Positions 1 through 8,599 of a DNA stretch of 20,173 nt are shown piece by piece. How positions within the stretch are numbered: the first letter of the stretch is position 1; each line of letters opens with the position of its first letter. Under the pieces are notes generated by a model that was not told the DNA's origin, did not search any database, and was given only the letters and a program-made list of their open reading frames with translations. The DNA is from CAYSLU01 sp964431965 (GTDB taxonomy: Bacteria > Verrucomicrobiota > Kiritimatiellia > CAIKKV01 > CAYSLU01), in NCBI GenBank assembly GCA_964431965.1, contig CAYSLU010000098.1, positions 1 to 20,173 on the forward strand, in the 5' to 3' direction. A program made the position numbers and the translations under genes.

Positions 1-1314
<1,314 letters not shown>

Positions 1315-1337
1315 GGCGGCTCGCGAGAGGCGGCGCA

Positions 1338-1379
1338 CCGGAGGCGAGGGGGCGGGCCCCTTCGCCTCCGGCTTCTTTT
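1338..1379 (+). terminator. Rho-independent terminator after ftsH
   Basis: A perfect 10-bp outer stem (CCGGAGGCGA at 1338-1347 with TCGCCTCCGG at 1362-1371) continues as GGGG/CCCC (1348-1351 with 1357-1360) with one bulged T and a 5-base loop. It is followed directly by CTTCTTTT (1372-1379). Stem, loop and U-rich tail make this the clearest terminator in the window. It lies 24 bases after the ftsH stop and ends 27 bases before the folP start. Confidence 0.88.
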
Positions 1380-1405
1380 CCGGGGCGGACGCGACGGGAG
1401 GTCGG

Positions 1406-2275
1406 GTGAATACGGCCGCGAACACAACCTGGCGGTGCGGCGATCGCGTGCTCGACTGCGGGCGCCGGCCGCTGATCATGGGCATCCTGAACGTGACGCC
1501 CGACTCGTTCTCGGACGGCGGGCTCCACGCCGAGGCTGAAGAAGCGGTTGCCCATGGCCTGCGGATGGTACAGGATGGCGCCGACATCATCGACGTCGGC
1601 GGAGAGTCCACGCGGCCCGGCGCGCTGCCGGTGTCCGAGGACGAGGAGATTGGCCGCGTGGTGCCCGTGATCCGGGCGCTGCGCCGCGCGAGCGGGGTGC
1701 CGATCTCCGTGGACACGATGAAGGCGGCGGTGGCCGAGGCGGCGCTGGGCGCCGGAGCGGACATCGTCAACGACGTGGCCGCGATGGAGCGGGATCCGCG
1801 GATGGCGGCCGTGGCGCGGGTTTCGGGCGCGGGAATCGTCCTGATGCACATGAAGGGCGAGCCGCGCACGATGCAGGCGCAGCCGGAGTACGCGGACGCG
1901 CCGGCGGAGGTGTGCGGCTACCTGGCGGCGCGCGTGGCGGCGCTGGAGGCGGCGGGGATCGACCGCGCGCGCCTGGCGGTGGATCCGGGGATCGGCTTCG
2001 GCAAGACGGTGGAGCACAACCTGCAGCTCCTCGCGCGGCTGGACGAGCTGGCCGCGATCGGCCGGCCCGTGCTGGTCGGGCTGTCGCGCAAGAGGTTTCT
2101 CGGGAAGATTACGGGCCGGCCCGTTGAGGACCGGCTGGCCGCGAGCCTGGCGGGGCTCGCGTTCGCGGTGATGCGGGGCGCCCGGATCATCCGGGTGCAC
2201 GACGTGCGGGAATCGGCGGACGCCGTCCGGGTGCTGGCGGCGCTGGCGGGAGAGGCGGGCGGATGGAGTTCCTGA
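1406..2275 (+). CDS. folP: Dihydropteroate synthase
   Basis: FolP condenses 6-hydroxymethyl-7,8-dihydropterin pyrophosphate with p-aminobenzoate to give dihydropteroate in cytoplasmic folate synthesis, and it is the sulfonamide target. The 289-residue TIM-barrel protein has the full family length. It shows the pterin-site signature GILNVTPDSFSDGG (residues 26-39), DIIDVGGESTRPG (60-72), the ISVDT and IVNDV strands, DPGIGFGKT and the SRK motif in VGLSRKRFLG. I chose the GTG at 1406 because GGGAGG (1396-1401) lies four bases upstream and the protein then begins shortly before the first conserved strand. The frame is open further upstream, but only as ftsH antiframe. The gene overlaps cdaA by 13 bases. 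The ftsH-folP order is a widely conserved pairing. Confidence 0.96.
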   Translation: MNTAANTTWRCGDRVLDCGRRPLIMGILNVTPDSFSDGGLHAEAEEAVAHGLRMVQDGADIIDVGGESTRPGALPVSEDEEIGRVVPVIRALRRASGVPISVDTMKAAVAEAALGAGADIVNDVAAMERDPRMAAVARVSGAGIVLMHMKGEPRTMQAQPEYADAPAEVCGYLAARVAALEAAGIDRARLAVDPGIGFGKTVEHNLQLLARLDELAAIGRPVLVGLSRKRFLGKITGRPVEDRLAASLAGLAFAVMRGARIIRVHDVRESADAVRVLAALAGEAGGWSS

Positions 2276-3132
2276 CGGGCAGCTACTGGCCGGGGTGGAC
2301 GGGCACGCTGGAAATCGTTTTCCTCGCGCTCTGCTTCTACCTCGTCTTCATGTTTTTCCGGGAGACGATGAGCGCGCAGGTGCTCTCCGGGCTCGTGCTC
2401 CTCCTGGTCGTCATGATCGGCCTCACCCAGCTCTTCCGCATGGACGCGCTCAACTGGCTGCTGCGCCAGCTGTCCGTGTACCTGGCCATCGGGCTCGTCA
2501 TCATCTTCCAGCCGGAGATCCGGCGCGCGCTCGCCGAGATCGGCAAGCAGCACGTCTTCGCCCCGCCGTCCGAGCCGCGGGCGACGGTGGACGACGTCGT
2601 GCAGGCGGTCATGCTCCTCGCCGGACAGCGGGTCGGCGCGCTGATCGCCATCGAGCGCGAGATCGGGACCGGCGCCGTCCAGGAAACGGGCGTCCGGATC
2701 GACAGCCGCGTGTCCCCCGAGCTGCTCGCGAGCATCTTCTATCCCCACACGCCGCTGCACGACGGCGGGGTCATCATCAAGGACAACCGGATCGTCGCGG
2801 CCGGCTGCGTGTTTCCCGTCTCGCAGCGCGCCGAGGGCAGCAAGGGGCTCGGCACCCGCCACCGCGCCGCGATGGGCATAACCGAGGAGACGGACGCGGT
2901 CGTCGTCGTCGTCTCGGAGGAGACGGGTGCCATTTCCGTGTGCTACCGCGGCAAGCTGGTCCGGGGGCTGGACGACACGCGGCTCCGCCGGTTCCTCTCC
3001 GCCATGCTCCTCAAGGGGACCCGCCAGAGCAGCTGGTTCCGGGCGCGCGAGCGCCTGAACAGCGCGCGGCAGAGCGTGGCCAAGCTCGTCAATATCGGGG
3101 AGCCCGAGGAGGAGGATCGCGATGCCCGGTAG
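2263..3132 (+). CDS. cdaA: Membrane diadenylate cyclase (c-di-AMP synthase, CdaA/DacA type)
   Basis: CdaA makes cyclic di-AMP from two ATP; in known bacteria this messenger controls potassium and osmolyte uptake and wall homeostasis. The 289-residue protein has three predicted N-terminal membrane helices (about residues 15-33, 38-58, 68-83) and then a DisA_N/DAC domain. Catalytic motifs are visible: LHDGG (165-169, the DGA motif with Gly for Ala), GTRHR (197-201) and SEETG (218-222). The ATG lies 13 bases inside folP and has GGGAGAGG (2248-2255) seven bases upstream, consistent with translational coupling. The stop overlaps ybbR by 11 bases. In Firmicutes cdaA precedes cdaR and glmM; here ybbR follows but glmM does not. 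Confidence 0.95.
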   Translation: MEFLTGSYWPGWTGTLEIVFLALCFYLVFMFFRETMSAQVLSGLVLLLVVMIGLTQLFRMDALNWLLRQLSVYLAIGLVIIFQPEIRRALAEIGKQHVFAPPSEPRATVDDVVQAVMLLAGQRVGALIAIEREIGTGAVQETGVRIDSRVSPELLASIFYPHTPLHDGGVIIKDNRIVAAGCVFPVSQRAEGSKGLGTRHRAAMGITEETDAVVVVVSEETGAISVCYRGKLVRGLDDTRLRRFLSAMLLKGTRQSSWFRARERLNSARQSVAKLVNIGEPEEEDRDAR

Positions 3133-4072
3133 AGCTGCCTGGGTGACCCGCCTGCTCTTCGCCAACAAGCGGGTGAAAGCCCTTTCGTTCCTGCTGGCCG
3201 TGATCACGTGGTACTCCGTGCGCGACCTGACCAGCTTCGAGGTCGTCGTCCCTGAAGTGGAGCTCGTCCCCCAGGTGCGCGAGGGCATGGCCGTGCTGGA
3301 GCAGTCGGCGTCGCGGGTTGACGTGACGTTCCGCGGCTCGCAGGACGCCATCCGGGCGCTGGAGCAGCGGCGGATCAAGGCCGTCGTGAACCTCCGGGAC
3401 TTCGGCGCCGGCACCGAGGTGGTCTCGATCGGGCGCCGGGACATCGAGGGCGCGCGGGGGGTGCAGGTGATGCAGGTCAGCCCCCACACCGTCCGGGTCA
3501 CCCTCGACCGCGAAGACGAGAAGGTCGTGCCCGTCAAGGGCATGTACACCGGCAAGCCGCTGCTGGGCCAGGTTGAGACGGTGACGTGCGATCCACCGAC
3601 CGTGCGGGTGTGGGGCTCGGCGCGGAAGCTCGCATCGACGGAGCACGTGTATACGGCGCCGATCGACGTCGACGGCCGGATCCAGTCCTTCGTGCGCCGC
3701 ACGACGGTCCTGCCGCCGGCGGAAACGTGGGTGGCCCGCATCGATCCGCCGGAAGTCCAGGTGAAGATCGATATCGTTCAGAAGCCGCGGCAGCGCGAGC
3801 TGAAGGATGTGCCGGTGCTGGCCGTGCTGGCGCCGCTGAGCCGGGCCAGCGCGGACGTGCGGCCGACGCAGGTGACGATCACGATCATGGGGCGGCCGGA
3901 GTCGGTCGATGCGACGAAGGACAACGATGTGAAGGCGCTGGTGGATTGCATTGGTCTGAAAGCGCCCGGCGAGTATGATGTTCCGGTTTATGCGCATGTG
4001 CCGGCCGAGGTGGATCTGTCCACCACCGTGACTCCGGATCGGGTTCACGTGGTGCTGAGGGAATTGCGATAG
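3122..4072 (+). CDS. ybbR: YbbR-domain protein, probable CdaA regulator
   Basis: This 316-residue protein has one N-terminal membrane helix (about residues 19-34, ending ITWYSVRD) followed by about three YbbR-like beta repeats outside the membrane; the V-x-V-x-D/P beta pattern recurs throughout, and it ends HVVLRELR. YbbR/CdaR proteins bind the membrane cyclase CdaA and modulate c-di-AMP output. The adjoining cdaA with an 11-base overlap supports that role, although the regulation itself is inferred from the Firmicute system. A strong repeated Shine-Dalgarno (GAGGAGGAGG, 3106-3115) six bases before the ATG decides the start. Length and layout are normal for the family. Confidence 0.9.
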   Translation: MPGRAAWVTRLLFANKRVKALSFLLAVITWYSVRDLTSFEVVVPEVELVPQVREGMAVLEQSASRVDVTFRGSQDAIRALEQRRIKAVVNLRDFGAGTEVVSIGRRDIEGARGVQVMQVSPHTVRVTLDREDEKVVPVKGMYTGKPLLGQVETVTCDPPTVRVWGSARKLASTEHVYTAPIDVDGRIQSFVRRTTVLPPAETWVARIDPPEVQVKIDIVQKPRQRELKDVPVLAVLAPLSRASADVRPTQVTITIMGRPESVDATKDNDVKALVDCIGLKAPGEYDVPVYAHVPAEVDLSTTVTPDRVHVVLRELR

Positions 4073-4085
4073 GAGGGGCGTAGAC

Positions 4086-4754
4086 ATGAAGCGCGCATGG
4101 CGGACGGTCGCTCTGGCGGCCGCGATGATCGGGGCCGTCGCGGCCCAGGCGGCGGACCTTGACGGCCCCAGGGCTCGGCCACGCCGGGCCGCCACCCGCC
4201 CGGACAGCACCAACGAAGTGGACGTGCTCATCGCCCGCGGGCACGACCTGATGATGGAGCGCCAGTGGACGAACGCGATCGCCGCGCTCAAGGGCGCGCT
4301 GGCGCTGAGCCCGAACAACGAGGTGGCGCGCTTCGGCTTGTCCACCGCGTGCATCAAGGCCGGCCGGCACGCCGAGGCGGCGGCGGTGCTCGAGCAGTTG
4401 CTGAAGGACTATCCGGAGAACCCGGCCGTGCGCAACAACCTGGCCTGGGTGTGCGCCCGCGCGACCGACCCGAAGGTCCGGAATCCCGCGCGGGCCGTCG
4501 GGCTCGCGCAGGAGGCGCTGATCGCGGCGCCGGCGGACGCGAGCATCTGGGGCACGCTGGCCGAGGCGTACTACGCCTCCGCCCGGTACGACCGCGCGCT
4601 GCGCGTGGCGCGCTGCGCGCTGCGCATCGGCGATGCGTCCCGCGACCCGAATCTGGACGAGATGCAGGAGCTCTACCAGCGCTGCCGGCTCGCGGCCGGC
4701 CAGACGGAGCCCGAGGGCTCGCCCGACGAGTCCGCCGACTCGACCGGTCCCTGA
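4086..4754 (+). CDS. Exported TPR-repeat protein
   Basis: The 222-residue product begins with a Sec signal peptide (MKR, hydrophobic core, AQA at 20-22 with likely cleavage before Ala23), so it probably acts in the periplasm. Residues about 43-175 form three to four tetratricopeptide repeats with the usual small/aromatic pattern, for example a repeat ending ALALSPNN, one ending LLKDYPEN and one containing GTLAEAYYASARYDRAL. TPRs are protein-interaction scaffolds; no catalytic domain is present. The C-terminus is acidic and disordered. AGGAGG (4071-4076) overlaps the ybbR stop and sits nine bases before the ATG, so the gene is very likely cotranscribed with cdaA-ybbR. A specific partner cannot be named. 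Confidence 0.85.
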   Translation: MKRAWRTVALAAAMIGAVAAQAADLDGPRARPRRAATRPDSTNEVDVLIARGHDLMMERQWTNAIAALKGALALSPNNEVARFGLSTACIKAGRHAEAAAVLEQLLKDYPENPAVRNNLAWVCARATDPKVRNPARAVGLAQEALIAAPADASIWGTLAEAYYASARYDRALRVARCALRIGDASRDPNLDEMQELYQRCRLAAGQTEPEGSPDESADSTGP

Positions 4755-4778
4755 TGGGGTGGTGCCCGGAACGCACGC

Positions 4779-7451
4779 ATGGTCGCCAAGACACAATCGT
4801 CCGTCCGCAACGGGATCCGGGAGGCGTGGGGCATCGTGCTCCTCGCGCTCTGCCTGCTGATCTCGCTCAGCCTGTTCTCGTACGACTGGCGGGACATCAG
4901 CCTGCTGAAGGCGCCCCCGAACAGCCCCCCCTGCAACTTCATCGGCCCGGCCGGCGCCTGGCTGTCATTCCTGCTCCTCGGCGGGCTCGGGCTGTCCGCC
5001 TACCTGGTTCCGGTCTGGCTGCTCGTGTTCGGGCTCGTGCTCATCGTGAGCCCGGAGGAGCGGCTCTGGCCGAAGGTGCTCTGGGCCGTGGCGCTGACGC
5101 TGTCGGTGTCGGGCGTCCTCGACCTGCAGCGGGCCTGGTGGCGGCCCCTGTGCGAGCGGCTCAACCTGCAGACGGCCGCGGGCGGGATCTTCGTTCAGCT
5201 CCTGCTGGAGTGGCTGACGACCGAGGTGCTGGGCGATGTCGGCGCGGCGATCCTCGTCGCCGTGCTCCTGCTCGTGTCGCTCGTGATGTTCTTCGGCATT
5301 GGAGCCGCTCGCGCGGCCGTGCTGTGGTTCTCCGAAATCTGCGTCCGGGGCGTTGCCGCTTCCGAGGCCTTCATCCAGTCCCGCCGGGACCCGTGCGATC
5401 AGCTCGCGCATGAGGAGCGGAAGGTGAGCCGGCAGCGGCAGCGCCTCGAGGAGGCCATCAAGGACGAGGACCGGCTGTCGCGCGTGAAGATCCGGACGGA
5501 TTCGGACTCCGAGGATGACGAGCCGCAGCCGGATCCGGCGCCGACGTCGCGTCGGGCGGGCCGCGCCGAGCCGCGGCTCAAGCCGGAGCCGAAGCCTGAG
5601 CCCAAGACCGAACTCAAGACCGAGCCACAGCCGGAGCCCCAGCCCGAGCCCGCTCGTCCGGAGCCCGAGCCGGCGAAGCCCCCCCGCGCGCCCGAGCGGA
5701 AGCCCGAGCCCGCCCCGGTGCGCGTGCAGGCCCCTCCGCCGCGTCCGGAGCCCCGCGAGGGCGATGCCGCCGGTGTCGCGTATGCGCTTCCGCCGATCGA
5801 TCTGCTGCAGCCGCCGTCGGAGGCGCAGCGCGAGATCGAAGGCGACGCCGAGGTCACCGGCCACGCGATCCGCGAGACCCTGGCCGACTTCGGCATCCAG
5901 TCGGAGATCACGCACGTGGAGCGGGGGCCGACGGTGACGCGCTATGAGCTGCGGCCCGCGGCCGGCGTGAAGGTGGAGCGCATCGCCAACCTGAGCAACA
6001 ACCTCGCGCTGTCCCTCAAGGCGACGAGCGTGCGCGTCCAGGCGCCCATCCCCGGAAAGGGCGTGGTGGGGGTGGAGGTGCCGAACTCGACCGCGACCAA
6101 GGTCTACCTGCGCGAGCTGCTCGAGAGCGAGGAGTGGCGCGCGAGCGGCGCGATCCTGCCGCTGGCGCTCGGCAAGGATGTCGGCGGCAAGGACATCATC
6201 GCCGATCTCGCGGCCATGCCGCACATGCTCATCGCCGGCGCCACGGGCTCGGGCAAGACGGTCTGCATGAACTCGATCCTCGCCGGCCTGCTCATGTCGC
6301 GCACGCCGGACCAGCTGCAGCTGCTGCTGATCGACCCGAAGATCGTCGAGTTCACGCCGTACAACCGACTGCCGCACCTCGTCGGCGCCCGGCGGGAAGT
6401 GATCACGGACCCCAAGAAGGTCGGCGCCGCGCTGCGCTGGGCCATCAATGTGATGGACAAGCGCTACAAGCTTTTTGCCAAGGCCGGCGTGCGCAACATC
6501 CAGGCGTACAACAGCCGGCCGGTCGTCAAGCAGCGCGAGCTGTTCGGGGGGGGGGAGTCCGCGCCCGAGGAGGATCGCTTCCCCGCCCGCCTGCCGTATG
6601 TCGTGATTGTCGTCGATGAGCTGGCCGACCTCATGCTGGTCGCGCAGGCGGAGATCGAGAACTCGATCGCCCGGCTCGCCCAGCTGTCCCGTGCGGTCGG
6701 TATCCACATGATTCTCGCGACCCAGCGCCCGTCGGTGAACGTCATCACCGGCACGATCAAGGCCAACTTCCCGGCCCGCATCGCGTTTCAGGTGGCGCAG
6801 AAGGTGGACAGCCGGACGATCCTGGACACGAACGGCGCGGACAAGCTGCTGGGGCGCGGCGACATGCTCTTCATGCCGCCCGGCAGCAACAAGATGATCC
6901 GCGCGCAGGGCGCGCTGACGTCTGACGACGATATCCGCCGGATCGTGGAGTACATCCTGAAGCAGATGCCGCCGCCCGAGCCGCCGCCAGAGGAACCGTC
7001 CGACCGGCCCGAGCCGGCCGCCGCCGCCAGGCCCTCCGAGGCCACGGCCGGAGCCGAGGCGCCAGCGGAGCCCGGCGCGGCATCCGCTCCTGCGGCCGGC
7101 GTGCCCCCGGCGCCCCGCCCCGCCCCGGAGCCTGCGGCCCCGCGCCCGATCGTCCTGTCCGCCAAGGATATGTCGTTCGACGAGATGATCGAGGTGGGCG
7201 GAGACGGCGACAATGACTCGGAGATGCTCGACATGGCGGTCCAGATCATCCGCGAGACGCGGCGAGCTTCCACGTCCTCGCTCCAGCGCCGCCTCCGGAT
7301 CGGCTATACGCGAGCCGCTCGCATCATGGACCTGCTGGAGGAGCGGGGCATCGTCGGACCCCCGCGCGGATCGGATCCCCGGGAGATCCTGATTGATCTG
7401 GACGGAAACATGACGGATACTGGGCCGACTTCCGACGACGAACCGACATGA
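4779..7451 (+). CDS. ftsK: DNA translocase FtsK
   Basis: FtsK is a septal hexameric ATPase that pumps chromosome ends apart and promotes XerCD dimer resolution at division. The 890-residue protein has four to five N-terminal membrane helices (about residues 12-170). A Pro/Glu/Lys-rich linker with repeated PEP and EPK units follows (about 245-340), then the alpha/beta motor: Walker A GATGSGKT (about 487-494), Walker B IVVDELADL (Asp about 612) and the ATQRPSVNVITG stretch. A second Pro/Ala-rich linker leads to a winged-helix gamma domain (about 795-870) that in homologues reads KOPS sites. A run of ten G (6546-6555) encodes FGGGES in frame. The Shine-Dalgarno is weak, but the ATG at 4779 gives the usual N-terminus. 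The stop overlaps the next start (ATGA). Confidence 0.97.
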   Translation: MVAKTQSSVRNGIREAWGIVLLALCLLISLSLFSYDWRDISLLKAPPNSPPCNFIGPAGAWLSFLLLGGLGLSAYLVPVWLLVFGLVLIVSPEERLWPKVLWAVALTLSVSGVLDLQRAWWRPLCERLNLQTAAGGIFVQLLLEWLTTEVLGDVGAAILVAVLLLVSLVMFFGIGAARAAVLWFSEICVRGVAASEAFIQSRRDPCDQLAHEERKVSRQRQRLEEAIKDEDRLSRVKIRTDSDSEDDEPQPDPAPTSRRAGRAEPRLKPEPKPEPKTELKTEPQPEPQPEPARPEPEPAKPPRAPERKPEPAPVRVQAPPPRPEPREGDAAGVAYALPPIDLLQPPSEAQREIEGDAEVTGHAIRETLADFGIQSEITHVERGPTVTRYELRPAAGVKVERIANLSNNLALSLKATSVRVQAPIPGKGVVGVEVPNSTATKVYLRELLESEEWRASGAILPLALGKDVGGKDIIADLAAMPHMLIAGATGSGKTVCMNSILAGLLMSRTPDQLQLLLIDPKIVEFTPYNRLPHLVGARREVITDPKKVGAALRWAINVMDKRYKLFAKAGVRNIQAYNSRPVVKQRELFGGGESAPEEDRFPARLPYVVIVVDELADLMLVAQAEIENSIARLAQLSRAVGIHMILATQRPSVNVITGTIKANFPARIAFQVAQKVDSRTILDTNGADKLLGRGDMLFMPPGSNKMIRAQGALTSDDDIRRIVEYILKQMPPPEPPPEEPSDRPEPAAAARPSEATAGAEAPAEPGAASAPAAGVPPAPRPAPEPAAPRPIVLSAKDMSFDEMIEVGGDGDNDSEMLDMAVQIIRETRRASTSSLQRRLRIGYTRAARIMDLLEERGIVGPPRGSDPREILIDLDGNMTDTGPTSDDEPT

Positions 7452-8599
7452 CCACCTTGGGCGAAAAACTCCGGGCCGCGCGCGAGCAGAAGAATCTGAC
7501 TGTGTCCGAGGTTGCCGAGGCGACGCACATCAAGGTTCAGATCATCGAGGACCTCGAGCGAAACGAGTTTCGCAAGATCCCCGCCGTCATCTACGGCAAG
7601 GGATTCATCCGGATGTACGCCGGTTTTGTCGGAGTGGAGCCCGAGCCGCTGGTTGCGGAATATGCGGCGCGCGTGACGCGCGTTCCGGCCCCGTCGGTCC
7701 CGGTTCCTCCCCCTCGGTCCCCTTCCGCCGTTCCGCCTCCGGCCCGTCCTCCGGCGGCGTCTGCTCCGGAAGCGCCCATCGCGGCGCCCCCGGCCGTAGC
7801 CCCGATGCCGGCTCCCGCCGTGCGGCCGACTCCGCCTGCGCCCGCTCCGGTCCGGCCCGCCGCGCCGGCCACTCCGGCCGCTTTTCCGAGCCCGCCCCCG
7901 GCGGCTTCGTTCCCGGCGGCCGCGGCTGCCCCGGCGCCTCATGCTGCGCCCGCTCCGGTGCGACGAGTCGATGTACCGCGTCCGGAGCCCTCCCCATCCG
8001 TCTTGGATGAGCCCCTCTTTGCGGCTGCGGCGGCCCGTGCGGCGGCCGCCCCGCCGGCGGCGGCACCAGCCCGACCCGCGGCCGTGACGGAGATGGCCCC
8101 GCCGGCTCCATCCGCCGCTGTGATCGCCCCGCCGGCCGCGGCGCCGGCCGCAGTGCGCTCGACGCGGCTGGCGCGGCCCATACCGCCGCGGCCGGTCGTT
8201 CCGCCGGCTCGCAGGTTCCCGATTCTGAAGCTTCCGGTGTTCCGCCTGCCGCGCTGGCGCGGATTCGACTGGCCGCTGCAGTGGTCCATCCGGCGCACCG
8301 TCGGAGGCATGAACTCGCAGTTCGACCGCCGGCGGAGCCCGCGCGTTCGGCTGCCGGATGCCGCCGGCGACTGGATCGAGCGACTGCGTCGGAGCCTGAC
8401 GCTGCAGCATGTGGGGATCGTCGCGGCGGGCCTGCTCGCGGTGGCGCTGCTGGTCGGGGTGGCGCTCGGGCTGGCCCGGATGATCGGCCGGGCGCAGGGC
8501 GCCAGCCGGCTGCCGCTCGCGGCCTACGAGGCGCGCGATCCACTCACCCTGACGCACGAGCCGCCCGCGCCATACATCGAATCGAAAACCGCCCAATGA
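7448..8599 (+). CDS. rodZ: RodZ-like helix-turn-helix membrane protein with long Pro/Ala linker
   Basis: RodZ links MreB filaments to the elongation machinery and helps set rod shape. Residues 1-75 are a clear RodZ/YmfM-type HTH (LGEKLRAAREQKNLTVSEVA, then IPAVIYGKGFIRMYA), the part that contacts MreB in known RodZ. About 230 residues of Pro/Ala-rich low-complexity sequence follow, then a basic amphipathic stretch and one membrane helix (about 322-344, starting HVGIVAAGLLAVALL). Only about 39 residues lie beyond it, so the C-terminal periplasmic beta domain of classical RodZ is absent. The location between ftsK and rimO-pgsA resembles the ymfM-pgsA pairing of Bacillus. Both ends overlap neighbours by four bases, implying coupled translation. 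It could instead be a distinct HTH membrane regulator; the HTH assignment is firm, the function less so. Confidence 0.82.
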   Translation: MTTLGEKLRAAREQKNLTVSEVAEATHIKVQIIEDLERNEFRKIPAVIYGKGFIRMYAGFVGVEPEPLVAEYAARVTRVPAPSVPVPPPRSPSAVPPPARPPAASAPEAPIAAPPAVAPMPAPAVRPTPPAPAPVRPAAPATPAAFPSPPPAASFPAAAAAPAPHAAPAPVRRVDVPRPEPSPSVLDEPLFAAAAARAAAAPPAAAPARPAAVTEMAPPAPSAAVIAPPAAAPAAVRSTRLARPIPPRPVVPPARRFPILKLPVFRLPRWRGFDWPLQWSIRRTVGGMNSQFDRRRSPRVRLPDAAGDWIERLRRSLTLQHVGIVAAGLLAVALLVGVALGLARMIGRAQGASRLPLAAYEARDPLTLTHEPPAPYIESKTAQ

